Source: Adineta vaga (lineage: Eukaryota > Rotifera). Taken from it: DNA of 64,000 nt. The notes beneath the pieces were generated by a model that did not search any database, had not been told where the DNA came from, and saw only the letters and a program-made list of their open reading frames with translations. The stretch is from assembly GCA_021613535.1 (NCBI GenBank), contig CP075496.1:11842001-11906000 (forward strand), written 5' to 3'. Positions 44,901 through 57,263 of the stretch are shown piece by piece. The number at the start of each line of letters is the position of its first letter. The first letter of the stretch is position 1. The translations under genes were made by a program, and so were the position numbers.

Positions 44901-47900
44901 ACGTTAGACAAAGATGATTGGCAAACGTTGATTAATATTCAACGGATGTGGATGGGAGATTGTAATGGAGTAAATCTACAGTTTAAATTAACGGTATGAT
45001 AACGATGGATAAGAATAAACTGTAGAAAGAATCACTCTTTCTTAGATTCCAACGAGTGAATTTGATTTTCTCGAAACTTTTACAATTAAACCTGAAACAT
45101 TATTAAATGTTACACATCTCTATATACGAAGTAATCATAAATTAGTTCGATCAGATCTAATTGAAGTAAGAATTATATTTATTTCAAACGTGTTTGATAT
45201 ATATTTTTTGTTTCATTTAGGAAACAAAGACTGGTGCTAAACGTTTACATACTGATGCTATTCATCCATTAACAGAACGTTCCTTACCAATTTTTATCAA
45301 TGATGATGCTGATTTTGGTCCCAAAATACGTGCTAACATGCCTATGTTAAATGTTCAAATTGGTAACAAACAATTATTTTTAATATAATTTAAGCAAACA
45401 TTTTTTTCTTATTTTTCTTTTAGCTACTCCTTTAACTAATTCATTTGATGAATCATTTGCACATAAACATAATATTTCAACATTAATCGATTCATCAACT
45501 CATTGGTATAGGATGGATGTTGAAACATTAATGAGTGAACTTCGATCACGTGAATTAGGTGGTTATCGTACATCTGGTAAACTTAACGATTGGTGTATTT
45601 CACGACAACGTTATTGGGGTACACCAATTCCAATAATTCATTGTAATCATTGTGGTGTATGTAATACATTGATTTACTTTTTATATGAAAAACTATCACA
45701 GTCAATCCTTTTTCTTATTATAGATTGTTCCAGTGCCGGAAAATGAGCTGCCTGTTCGATTACCTTCTATCGAAAACATTAAATCTGCATCAAAAACTGG
45801 TATTTCACCATTAGCCAATGCTCATGAATGGATGAAAACACAATGCCCAAAGTAACTATTTTATTCACGAGTCAAGTTTGTTGACAAAAGAAAATTTACA
45901 CTTCAGATGTGGAAATCGTGATGCAAAACGTGAAACTGATACAATGGATACATTCGTTGATTCATCATGGTATTTTCTTCGTTATTTGGACAATGAAAAT
46001 ACAAAAAAACCATTCGAACCAACTATTGTCAATAAATTGATGCCAGTCGATCTTTATATCGGTGGACTAGAACATGGTAATTAAACATATTAACTTATAC
46101 TTTTCTCTATTTTCAATATTAATTTGTCTCGCTTTTCATTCATAGCATTAACACATCTATTTGTTGCACGATTCATTCAACATTTCATGTATTCGAAAGG
46201 TCTATGTACTTCTATTGAACCATTTAAACGATTTATTCCTATTGGTAAAAACTGTTCCTTTCTATTCGTGATCAGAAAATATTCAATATTTGTACATTTA
46301 AGGAATGGTTCAAGGTAAAACTTATAAAACATCAGATGGTCAATATGTTACAAAAGATAAAGTCGTAACAATGGATAAAAATACAATAGTTCATTCATTA
46401 ACAAAAGAACCACTTCAAATTGATTGGGGAAAAATGAGTAAATCAAAACATAATGGCATCGATCCTGAAGAAATTATTGATAAATATGGTGTTGATTTTA
46501 CTAGACTACTAATGCTCAGTTTTGTTCATCCAAGATCATTACGCAATTTCACACGTAATTAATTTTTCTTATTCGAAAATTATAGACTGCATTCGTCTGT
46601 ATTTTGAAGAATTCTTGAACAAAGGTTATATCAATAGTAGTAAACAGTGTGACTAGTTTGACTTGTAATAGACACAGTCACGGTCATAATCATGATCATT
46701 AAAATGACGACGCATGACCAATAAGAAAAATAGTCACATCTTTTGTATTTATATTAATTGTATTAGATTTCTCATGAGACAGATAATTTCACATTCCATG
46801 TCGTGAGTTCTTCTGATAACTAACTTATTGTTTCTCTACCAGAATAACTAAAACGATGACTTTTTTTTTGTAAAACACGAAAGGTTTTTGTTTCTCTACT
46901 GATATCACAAAATAGTTTGTGACGAGAAATGGCCATGTCTCATGGTCATGGTCAGGGTCATGCACTATAACATTGATATGACCGTGACTAAGAGAACTCT
47001 GTCACATCAGTTTTTGATCAGTTCTAGACAATACAATGACTTTTTTCCTTGAAACTATGAAATGATAAGAGTTCGTCGAAAATCCTTCATACTATTAAAC
47101 AAATTATTCATTGAACTTAAACGAACGTCTTTCGTACAGTTTACTATCATCATCATCATCATCATCGATAAAAAAAACACTATTTCAAGGTTAGTTTTGT
47201 TTCTTTCTAGTCGAAGATGGTATCGCTGAAGGTTTACAAAATTGGTTTAAAATATTTATTTATCTTTACGTTGATCTAATTGAATCACGAACAAAACTTG
47301 ACTCACAATCAACACTAAATAATGACGAATTTAAACAAATTGAAACATCTCTACGTGAACAACGATTACATACTATTTATACAGTATCATTTTATATCGA
47401 CAGTTTTTTTAGTATAGCATCAGCTATTATTGAATTACAAAAACTAACACGTTATCTTCGAGTATGAATCTTAATCTTCTTATTTTGAATTAGATTTTGT
47501 TTTCTTGATACTATTGTAGAAAGTACCAGCAAATGTTAAAAAACAATCGAATGAATACCGTCAAGCACTTTGTGATTTATTAGTAATGATGGCACCTGTT
47601 ATACCATGTTTATCATCTGAACTTTGGATTATATTACAAAAACAAGTGAAAACTAATATTGACGGTTATGATCTAGTAAAAATAATCTCAAGATTAAATG
47701 ACATGTCATTGATTGATTCTTATTTTTAGAATAAAAGTTTATTCGAACAAAACTATCCAACCTTACCCGATGATTATCCCGGCAAAATCAATGCTCTAGT
47801 AAAAAGATAGTTAATATTCAGAAAATTCAATGAATTCTTTGTTTATTTAGTTTGAAAACACTGTTTTTGCTTCAATGCCTACATCCCGATCACTTCTTTC

Positions 47901-48132
47901 ATCATTAACTACATCGAATATCCTTCAACAATTGACTGACAATGATAAAGAATCAGAAATGAAAGTATTCATTGAAAAAAATGGTCTGAAATTCGATCGT
48001 TTACGCAAATTAGGCGATTATTGTGCAACATTGATTTATGAACGTGATCCAAATATTCCTATCATTGAACAAACAGAACCTACTATTGAAAAGAAAAAGA
48101 GTAAAATATCAAAAAAGAAACAAACGTCTTGA
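41978..48132 (+). CDS. LARS2: Mitochondrial leucyl-tRNA synthetase (host of a nested gene)
   Basis: Class I synthetase charging mitochondrial tRNA-Leu. It is split into roughly 15 exons. The first, [17 protein letters not shown], is basic and Ser/Thr-containing, as expected of a mitochondrial presequence. The HIGH-type motif is in [16 protein letters not shown] and the second signature in [13 protein letters not shown]. The editing-domain region runs about 44880-45480, and [18 protein letters not shown] precedes the reduced zinc-knuckle region. The KMSKS loop is intact ([18 protein letters not shown]). The anticodon-binding domain lies at 47212-47860 and a Lys-rich tail ends at 48132. The bacterial-type (not eukaryotic cytosolic) layout supports the mitochondrial form. 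The intron at 43035-44880 (phase 0, TRAFTQ|SLYDNL) contains a complete MINPP-type gene on the same strand. A second long intron (about 46553-47211) holds an inverted repeat. Confidence 0.9.
43296..44787 (+). CDS. MINPP1: Multiple inositol polyphosphate phosphatase (histidine acid phosphatase), nested in a LARS2 intron
   Basis: Secretory-pathway histidine phosphatase that would remove phosphates from inositol polyphosphates such as phytate. Three exons, 43296-43624, 43685-44264 and 44314-44787, give 1383 bases, 460 residues. A signal peptide ([18 protein letters not shown]) is followed by the catalytic RHGSR box in [20 protein letters not shown]. The proton-donor box is HAEGIIPF, the HAE form typical of MINPP rather than HD of acid phosphatases. 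Asn-glycosylation sites are frequent. The first intron is 60 bases and in frame, so an unspliced transcript would also read through. The C-terminus ends [10 protein letters not shown] without a KDEL-type signal, suggesting secretion or lysosomal location. The whole gene sits in a single intron of LARS2 in the same orientation. Confidence 0.88.
46676..46989. repeat. Inverted repeat inside a LARS2 intron
   Basis: AGTCACGGTCATA at 46676-46688 is exactly reverse-complementary to 46977-46989. A second complementary pair (GCATGACC near 46712 and GGTCATGC near 46956) lies inside. The arms are imperfect beyond these blocks, and no target duplication or defined end could be found. It may be a degraded MITE. 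Confidence 0.45.
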
Positions 48133-48197
48133 TTTTTGTGTTATTTTTCTTTTGAATGAAAGATATTATTGAAAAAGAAGCGATTTTTCTTATAGAT

Positions 48198-48773
48198 ATG
48201 AATACAAATGAAGTATCAATTCTTTTAGAAATACTTGATTTAGAATATCTAAAACCGATATTAATTGATCGGTTTCATAATATTCATGATCTTGCTTCAG
48301 TTAATCTTAATGAAATTGGTGTACAAAATCAAGATGATTTAAATAAATTACGTTATGCTTTAAATGAACTACAACAAAACAAGCATTCTGTTGAACACTA
48401 TGAACCTATTCTATCCGTAAAGGATAGTGATAGTATTCTAACACGGATTGAAAATGAAACAAAGTTAATATCATCAAGTTTAAATTTACTATTAAATAGT
48501 AATATAACTATTCCAAAAGATGATGGAACATTCGATGTTGATTATAGTTTATATCATTCTCAAATTGACCAAATAGAACTTGATGTAAAACAATTACAAA
48601 CGAATACAGACGATTTACTTCATCAAATTCAACAACAATTTCCATCTATTCAACGAACAACAAATGAATTTATGATCAAAACAAATTCAAATCAATTGTT
48701 TAAAACAAGTTGTGTTCTTGTTTCTCTTTCTGTTCTTTGTATTGGTTTAATGTTCTATATCAAACAAAAATAA
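48198..48773 (+). CDS. Small SAM-like, coiled-coil, tail-anchored protein of unknown function
   Basis: 191 residues in a single exon, not recognised as a named family. Residues 1-60 (MNTNEVSILLEILDLEYLKP...IGVQNQDDLNKLRYALNEL) look like a SAM domain, with helices ending in the typical LG-like IGV and a following hydrophobic helix. Residues 90-165 are heptad-like and Gln/Asp/Leu-rich (IDQIELDVKQLQTNTDDLLHQ). The last 22 residues (TSCVLVSLSVLCIGLMFYIKQK) are one membrane helix with a short basic end, the layout of a tail-anchored protein. An AG acceptor at 48194-48195 directly precedes the ATG at 48198, and the LARS2 stop is only 65 bases upstream, so it is probably the last member of the cluster. 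Mitochondrial outer membrane or ER placement is likely. Confidence 0.72.
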   Translation: MNTNEVSILLEILDLEYLKPILIDRFHNIHDLASVNLNEIGVQNQDDLNKLRYALNELQQNKHSVEHYEPILSVKDSDSILTRIENETKLISSSLNLLLNSNITIPKDDGTFDVDYSLYHSQIDQIELDVKQLQTNTDDLLHQIQQQFPSIQRTTNEFMIKTNSNQLFKTSCVLVSLSVLCIGLMFYIKQK

Positions 48774-50348
48774 ATCGATCATTGTGTACAGGAATTAATG
48801 AATGCTTTTCGTATATTTTTAAATGAACACATACATTTATATGTATATATGCGTTGAGTAGTGAAAACGTGCCATATGCATTTCATCTTGTTTTGATTAG
48901 ATGAGAATGTATTGAATTTAGATGTACGTGCGTTGAAAGATAAACTAGCTAATGATCAGGTAATACATCGCGACGTGTGTCGACACATGACTAGTATTAA
49001 AGGTGACTAAGCATATACTATGATAATCATCTGTTCGATTGTTCAACAAAACATATATCACCTAATAAACAATTTCTTTGGGGATTGTACTGTTGAAATT
49101 CAGTGATTTGTCATATTTCATTTTAGATTTGTAACTGATGGAAGTTCAAGGTAAAGAGGATGAGTGTAAGAGATATTAAAATGACACAATGCCTATGCAT
49201 ATGTCTAGGTCATTTATACAAGCACTGGTATGACAAAAAAAATGCAAAAGAAAGAGAAAAAATGAAAGAACAAAGTGATGATAAGGAAAAGAACAAATTC
49301 ATATATTTGAGTAATATAGTACACTTTCGATTTCTTTCTCTCTCTCTCTCTCTCCTCTCTTCTTCTCTTCTTTTCTCCTTCTTCTCCATCCATACTCTTA
49401 ACATTCTCACTCCTATTACTACTACACAACCTATATAATATATGTACTACAATGCAATAACCCATTGACGATGAAGCAGTCGATGAGAGAGAAAGATAGT
49501 CAGACAATGAACAAAGAGAACACACGAGAGACAGAGCAAAGAAAGTCAGACGGACAGTGCTTACTCGAATACAATAGTATACAGTACAGGACAGGAGCGA
49601 CAGAGCAGGGGAGAGAGAGAAACATACGGAGAGCAGAAAAGAAAATATAGTTCACTGTTCTACCTCAAACATACATTTATTCATAATGCATTCTTTGAAA
49701 ATCAGTCATTCTAATGGTATAAGTATAACTATACTAAGGTTAAGATATGTAAAGTAAGTGATGTATGGTACCTTTTTTTTCTAATGTTCCATCAAGGCTC
49801 TTTGGTCATCAATTCTTCTTTTAGATTGAAACAATACGATTATTTATTCCGATGGCAATGTATTGTCTTGTACTAACAGACACCATCAACTAACGAGTCT
49901 TTTTCATCTTAACAAAAAACATAGTAGTTACTAATGATGAATGAACAACATTTCTCGACAGAATAGGAGTAAATTATTCTATTGAACATTCTTCCTGTAT
50001 AAAGCAGATAAGATGATCATCATTTAACCTTAATAATCTTAATAGTATAGTTCATCTGTCATTTTCAGTTTCTTCATTTCCATTTCATATGTCATGCGTG
50101 AAGTACTACTCACGGTATCATTCACGATGAATTTTCACACATAATATTACATCATACTTCTACTTACGTTTGTTCAATTATTTCACACGTTTGAGTGCAT
50201 TAGACAAGCAAGTAGGCAAGCAAACATTAGTGTAGACTTGTCTTTCACTAATTTCAAGTGTTCAATTTCTTCTTCTACTTCTTTTTAGATAAAGAAAGAG
50301 AAGAAAAAAAAATTTCTTTTTTTAATATTCAATTAAAATCGAATCAAA
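48774..50348. other. Non-coding stretch upstream of the RIAM/lamellipodin gene
   Basis: About 1.6 kb. It contains a (TC)n-rich segment at 49335-49385 and an AG-rich segment at 49485-49650 that create long but low-complexity open frames on both strands. An acceptor-like AG at 50287-50288 precedes the next start by 60 bases. No gene is supported. Confidence 0.55.
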
Positions 50349-53300
50349 ATGTATCATCGAATGTATCTACGTCGTTGTTCAATGTCTAGTATAAGTGAAG
50401 AATCTGAAACAGGTGATGATGATCTTCTTGATGAAGAATTTTTAATATGTGATGATAATAATAATGAAGAAAAATCACATTCACCAGCAAATTTATCGGT
50501 TGAAAATTGTCTTGGCGATCTGGATTGTTTCAAAAAAGTAAGCATTTTTCTTATTCTCCTTCTTTTTCCTATTGACCGACCATCAAATTAGCTTCTCATT
50601 CAAGCACAAACATTTTTTGCTTAATGACCTCAGTCAGCTTGCGCCTTGCAAAATTAGTATTTGTCCTTTACACGTAAGATCATTTCTCACTAGAGCAAAA
50701 TGACTACGTATCTTTTTTCTACATACATGCATTCACATATATGTATTTACATACATATATATATATATATGCATATGTACAGAACGGCGTCATATTGTCA
50801 CATTTGGATTTGATTAGAGCGGATGTGCGTTAGTAGGATGCCTGTATATGTAACAGATTTATGAGTTCATTTTCCACTTGGCACCACTAGCTATACAAAG
50901 CGGTATTCCGTTCTTTTTGTCGGCTTATCAAATTAATGACGTGAAATGTCTCCTTGCCATTATTCTTTCTTTCGCTGAACATAATGTGACCCTAGGGATA
51001 AAGCTTTAAACGGAAGTTATTTTGTTTCACATCTGCATCAGTTAGTACTGGAAGAAAGATAAACGTTTATTGTTATGTGTAGAGTCTAATTTTTCTCATT
51101 ACATATCTATATATATAGCTAGATATCTATTTGTATAATAGGAAATTCGAGAAGCTTACGAAGAACTGACAACATTGGAACGACAAGCTCAAAATACAAC
51201 ATCAACATCACCAACAATGTTTGCAATCGAAAAAGGTAGACAAAGAATGTTTATTTTTATTGAATTAATTATTAATAAATAGGGAACAGCTAAATACTGA
51301 TTGATCATTACACAATACACCACTTGAGAGATAGAAAAAGGAAATGTATGGACACTAAACATGCATACATAAACGAAGAGATTATTGAAGAGTAGCACTG
51401 AAGGAAAGAAGAAGAAGAGGATTTGTTTATTGTTAAACTAGATGTAAGACAGTTTCCTTTTGACGAGAATAATTCAGTTTCTTTACATTCGGAATGTCTT
51501 TGATTGAAGTCTGAATATGATTAAAAGAATTTACATTCATCGGCGACAGCCGTCTTCATTTTGAACATGTACATATATGTGCATGCAAACAAATCTAGGT
51601 CGCGAATTGATTGATCGGATAAGCAAGTATTTGAACACGAACAAAAGAGTTTTATTCTCAGGCATCACTTGAAAATGTTGATGAGAAAAAAGAACAAGAT
51701 GAAGAAAGAACTTCTCAGACAGATTGAATTCAAGTATTGTCAAAAGAAATCAATCAATAATCGACGAGACAAAATTTAAATGAAAAATCGATTGACAATT
51801 CTTTGTTGTATGTGTTTTTTTTTCGTTTGTAGAAGATGATCTTGACATATTACTTGAACAACTTCATACACTTGAACAACGATTAGATCAACCAAAAATG
51901 TTTCGTCATGAATCTAATTATCGTTATAAAAAATCAATTTCACCAACAATTGTTGCACAATTTGATGAACTTGATCAAGCACTCGCAACATTAACAAGTA
52001 CTTTAAATAATGTTGAGATTGAATTAGGAGATTCAGGGAATAGTTCTGCATCATCAGCAGCTAGTGATTCAACAACAATCCATCATCGACAACGTCAAAA
52101 TGGAAATGATGATAAACCTCATGATATAGAAGGTGATGAACATTTTTCTGATAGTGGTCTATCACAATCAACAGATTCAATAAGTTTACCATATAAACAA
52201 CGTTCACAATTGAGAACACATAGTCAAATATCCAATCTTTCAAGTGTAAGTAAAACAAATTGCACGTAACATTTCATTTTTGTTCGAAATTCAATTTCCT
52301 TTTTTAAGGTTCTTTCATGTGATACATTAAAAAATTCACCTGGAGATAATAAAATTCGTATGGCATTAGAAAAAATGCATGAAGCAAACATTCGAAAAAT
52401 GTTTGTTAAAATTCATAATGATGATAAATCAACAAAGAATATTCTCATCGATGAAACAATGTCTATTCATGATATAATCATTTTACTTCTACATAAATAT
52501 CGTTTATGTCCAGCATATAATTATTCAATTATTGAAGATTTACCTGATTTACATATCTATCGTGTATTTGAAGATCATCAAAATTTAATTAATGATGCAA
52601 TTGTTTATTGGTCAAGAGATACAAATAATCGAATATGTTTTCGACAACATGAAAATAAACATTCAATGTTCATTGATGCGAAAAACTTTTTCTCAATGAA
52701 AGAACAAAATGTTGATCATGTTCTAACAGATTATGTAACATCGAATACAATTGTTCTTCCTGATGATATTACAAGTATTCTTTATATCAAAGAAAAAAAT
52801 CGTAAACTTTGGAAGAAACATTCATGCGTTTTACGTCAATCAGGAATATATCAATTACCAAAATCTTCATCATCAAAACGTGATCTTATTTGTATATTAA
52901 AATTTGATTCAAATATGCAATTATATTATGCAAATAACTGGATGGAATCATTACGTTCACCAACTCAATATGGTTTTGCACTTAAATATGCACATATACA
53001 AAAAAAATCAAATAAATATATTCACTACTTATGTACAAATACCTATGAAGAATGTCAACGATGGATCAATGGTATTCGAATAATTCAACATGGAATACAA
53101 TTATATAAAAATTATCAACGAATGAACAAAGTTATTGAAGATGGACCAGAAAAATTATCGAAAATTTTACCTAATCAACATTATTTTAATTTTATTCAAT
53201 CGAATACATCATCCATTATGTCCGAATCATTTTCGGCTATATCATTACCAATTAATCATATTGTTTCGGATGCATCGAAAGCCTATCCACACTCGAATAA

Positions 53301-53934
53301 TATATCCTTATTCGATAATTTCAAATCGTTAGGTATGATTTTCGATTTGATTTTTTTCTAATCATCAGTTTTGTTTATCATAGATCGTTTGAAACCATCG
53401 AAAACAAGTTTTATTCGTTCATCATCATTTCATGATAGTTTACGTCGAGCTCATCGTAGTGATCAGAAACTTTTACGTACATATTCTATATCACCACCGA
53501 ATACTTCACCTGTCAAATTAACTGAATCTAATCTTAAACGTTCAAAATCATCGAAAGAAATTATGTTAAAACCAATTCAAATTCCACGTTCAAAAACACC
53601 TACAAAAAAAGAACATAACGAAGTGAATAAAAGTTCCTCGACATCATCAATTATTCCATTTATTAATCAATGTATTCAAACAGAAAAAACACCACGTCGT
53701 ACAAAATCACCAATACCGAAAAGACCTCCACCACCACCACTTCCTAAAAAACTATCATCATCTCGATCAGCTATGACGACTGTTGATAATCATATGTATG
53801 ATTCATTTCAAGACAATTCATTATCATCAAATCATTCTCGACAAACATCTTCCTATAGGAAAATCAATGGTGTCGATGAACAACGAACAGTGTCTCAGAT
53901 ACGTTTACCACCTATGAAAGTAACTGAACTATAG
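50349..53934 (+). CDS. RIAM/lamellipodin/MIG-10 (MRL) adaptor with RA and PH domains
   Basis: Cytosolic adaptor linking Ras-family GTPases and phosphoinositides to actin regulators. Five exons, 50349-50537, 51142-51235, 51833-52245, 52309-53332 and 53384-53934, sum to 2271 bases, 756 residues. The N-terminus is acidic, with a short helical stretch (LDILLEQLHTLEQRLDQ) like the talin-binding region of RIAM. A predicted coiled coil (KIRMALEKMHEANIRKMFVKI) leads into the Ras-association domain. The PH domain then starts around ITSILYIKEKNRKLWKKHSCVLRQSGIY and includes YAHIQKKSNKYIHYLC and QRWINGIRI. This RA-PH pair is characteristic of MRL proteins. The C-terminus is Ser/Lys-rich with one polyproline site (PKRPPPPPLPKKL), suited to SH3, profilin or Ena/VASP EVH1 binding, but far fewer than in vertebrate lamellipodin. 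Confidence 0.88.
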
Positions 53935-54096
53935 AAATAACAAAGTGTTCATAACCGGTGATCAATTTATGCACATTATATATATCTATTGGTAAAAGAG
54001 CAAACGACCAAAATGTTTTCTTTATCTTCTTATGTATAGAAACAAAAACAGTCTTATACATTTGAGGATCTTTGTTTTCTTATCACTGTTTATTAA

Positions 54097-56880
54097 TTAA
54101 GCATCAAGATGTCGATACAAACGTCGTAATTTCTCTTTTTTATTACGATTATTATGTTTCTTCCAAGGTTTGCCTTCTGGTGATGCATTAGTTGGATCAT
54201 TCATCGTTGTACCCGTTAAGATCGGTCCATTTCTTCTTGTGTAATTTATTTGACCATGTGCACCTTTACTACCGAAACGTACATCAGTCTATGGAAGAAA
54301 ACAAATTGTTAAAAAAAAGAGAAATATAATTCAATTTTGTAAGATATTTACTGGTTGAAAAAATTGTCGATCGACATCGGACGGTTGAAATCGTAATGCC
54401 TAAAAAGAAGAACTTATTGAAGAAAAAGAACCATTTCTTGTGAATAAAATAAAATATACTTTTGATGTTGTTTCATTTGAAGTTCTTTTTTCACCGTTTG
54501 TTCCATGATGTTCATCATCATCATCATCTTCTTCTTCATCATCATCGTCGTCGTTATCATCATTAAGATGAAAACGAGCAGAATATTGTTGAAATTCTTC
54601 AGAATCGCAACCAGGCGGAGGATAACAGTAAAGCAATTTACCATTGACATAGTCTTTTAGAATGAGACGTGCAGCACGACTTCCATCTGGAATACCTTTG
54701 TGAGTCATGAAACCTCGTCGATCTAAATAGAGTAATATAGACAATTTTCACAGTCGTAAAAATGAATGATGTTCTTACAAGCAAAAGTACCACAGAATTC
54801 AACAGCTGTTGGCGGCCGATATTCATCTTCACCTTCTTTTGGTAATGGCAACATGATATTGTAGACATGTGAAAGAACAGATCGTGGAATCTGATGACAA
54901 ACGTATATATAGAGTTAAGGAGAAATTATAATAAAAATGAACTAAATAAGAAGAAGAAAATAGATAAACAAATATGAAAAAAAGGATATCAGGTTGACAG
55001 GACCAATGTAATCACGCATTTGATCAATTGGTAAAATTCCATTTATAATTAATTCATCTTTTGTCGATACAAATGATGGAAAAACAAGACCGGGACAATC
55101 ACAGAGAAGGAGATTTTTTTCAAGAAAGTGTGTCTAAAATATTCCAATTAAATCATTCGTATCATGTCTTTGAAATAAATTACTTGGAAATGTTTTGTTT
55201 TTCCAGGTGTTGCCGATACAGATACTTTCTTGTATTGTAATAATGAATTGATTGTTGAACTTTTACCAACATTTGGATAACCGACCTATTCATTAGAAAA
55301 AAAAGAGAATAACAGAGAAAGAAATCTAAAGTTAATTACCATTCCAATAGTTAGAATATTTTCTCGAGCAGTAGTTTTATGAGTATATATACATTTAAGT
55401 AAATATATCAATTCTTCTCGATTAACAATAAACGATAAGTTCTTCTTTTTAGCTTCTTTTGATTGTTCATACGCAAAAATTTCTTCACGTATTGGTTCGA
55501 CAACATCTCCATCATTTTCATCATCATCATCATCATGCTCTTCTTCTTCACGTTCGGATAACTCTTCTTCTCTTCTTCCTCGTCGTCATCATCTTCTTCG
55601 TTATTTCCATTATCGATATTGATTTCTGCTTTTGTTTTACCATCATTTTCATCTTCTAATTGAAGAGCATCGAATCGATTTAATTTATTCGGTGATTTTG
55701 ATATTTCAAAATTATCATCATTATAATGAGATTGATTTCGTTTAATATCTTCAAGAACTTTTTCTGTATCATCCAATGATTCCGATTCGATGGTTGTTTT
55801 TCGAGCTCGTGTTATTGGAGCACATGCTAAAGCTGAATAAAAAATCACTCGCATATCACGTTGATCAAAATAATCTGCCCACATTTGTCTAAAATGATGA
55901 AATATCATCACAATGAATACAAGTAGTTGAAAACAATGTTACCGCTGTTCATCTGTTAATAGATCAGCTTTGTTAACGAGAATAACATTGATTCTTTTAT
56001 TATCTGGTGATAATTCATGAACATAATTTTCAAGATCTTCACAACGAAAAAGTAATGGATTTCGAGCATCGACTATTTGAACAATGACATCACTAAAATA
56101 CACAGTTATAGATGTATTTGAACGTATGGTTTGAAGTAAACTTACCTTTTTTCAATGACTCTCCATAATTGACGCCAAAATTCGAGATTTTTCTCAAATG
56201 GTGTTAATGTTAAATCATCGATTTCTTGTAATCTAAATAGAGCAAGATTCATAATAGATTCTGAGATAAAAGTTAAGTATGTATGATAAAACTTACAATG
56301 CTAATTTTCGTCTCCATTCTAGAAAACTTGTACGTTCTTGTTGATCAATTTGTTCTGCACTCATTTCAGATGTCCATGCGGGCCTGTAAGAACGATGGCA
56401 TTGATTCGTAGATGTATTTTAGAAATGTTTTTACCTTCGTGGAATACTTAATCGATCTTTGTGTAAATTTTGAACTTCCCGTATTCGTTCTTTATCATCA
56501 GCAGATAAAATTCCGACTTTTGCTACAGCTGGGATAAAAGTAACATTGAGTCGTTCTAAGAAATCATTGACAAGAGATATATAAAATATATTAACTGAAG
56601 ATTACTAACCTGCAGCAAAATCTGTACCAGCTAATTGTGCAGTAGTTAAAAATTCATCGAGTGAATTTTGATCTGTGACTGATCGTAAATTAAGTCGATT
56701 CCAATCGTTGGTAGTGGTGAAATCAGGTTTTTGATGTACCTATAGAAAATTGATCGTATATAATAACTATCTCTGTTTGCGTATGTTTCATACCCATTGA
56801 TCTCCGGTTAATGCACGACGTTGATTAGGAAAACGTTTTTTCACTAAAGAACGCCCAACAGCAGTTTTGGGGTTTGACAT
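54097..56880 (-). CDS. LSG1: LSG1-type circularly permuted GTPase (one-base frame break in acidic tract)
   Basis: Cytosolic ribosome-assembly GTPase that releases the export adaptor NMD3 from pre-60S subunits. About ten exons read from ATG at 56880 (MSNPKTAVGRSLVKKRFPNQ). The G motifs are in permuted order: G4 NKADLL (about 55960), G5 region YSALAC (about 55830), then the P-loop GYPNVGKSS (about 55275), the T of G2, and G3 DCPG (about 55100). The C-terminal half contains FIPRSVLSHVYNIMLPLP, GFMTHKGIPDGSRAARLILKDYVNGKLLY and a basic tail RRNGPILTGTTMNDP. Two acidic tracts occur. In the first, the frame changes within a GAAGAAGAG run at 55562-55585. One extra base there would restore continuity, so a sequence error or real frameshift is present. 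Everything else is intact. Confidence 0.9.
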
Positions 56881-57263
56881 AATTAGATATTTTTTTATCT
56901 ACAAAAGGTATGAATTTTTAAACTCATCTTTCTCTATGCAAGAGACTTCGTTTCACTCTAAAAAAATTATCGAAGTAAACATTTGCATCACACACATATA
57001 GAGAAGAAAATCAAAAATAGAAACATGAAGATTATACATTTATTTTATTTTAAGCAAATAGTAAACAGAGATTCCGATTGAATTTTATATACATAAATAG
57101 ATACATACATATAATCTGACAAATAGAAATGACTAATTAAACATTAACAAGAATTCAGAAAAATGAGATCGGCATATGCATAAATTAAGAATTGATCTTT
57201 ACAGATTATATCAGACAAAATCGTTTTTCTTTATACATTAATAAGAGAAATTAATATTTTTAT
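56881..57263. other. Short intergenic stretch between two minus-strand genes
   Basis: 380 bases of AT-rich DNA holding the LSG1 5' flank and the 3' UTR of nothing else visible on the plus strand. No open frame or repeat of note. Confidence 0.5.

Noticed and set aside
49160-49650. Several open frames upstream of the MRL gene
   Set aside because: TC-rich and AG-rich simple sequence on both strands; no domain.
55459-55659. His/Leu-rich plus-strand open frame
   Set aside because: Antisense shadow of the acidic tract of LSG1.
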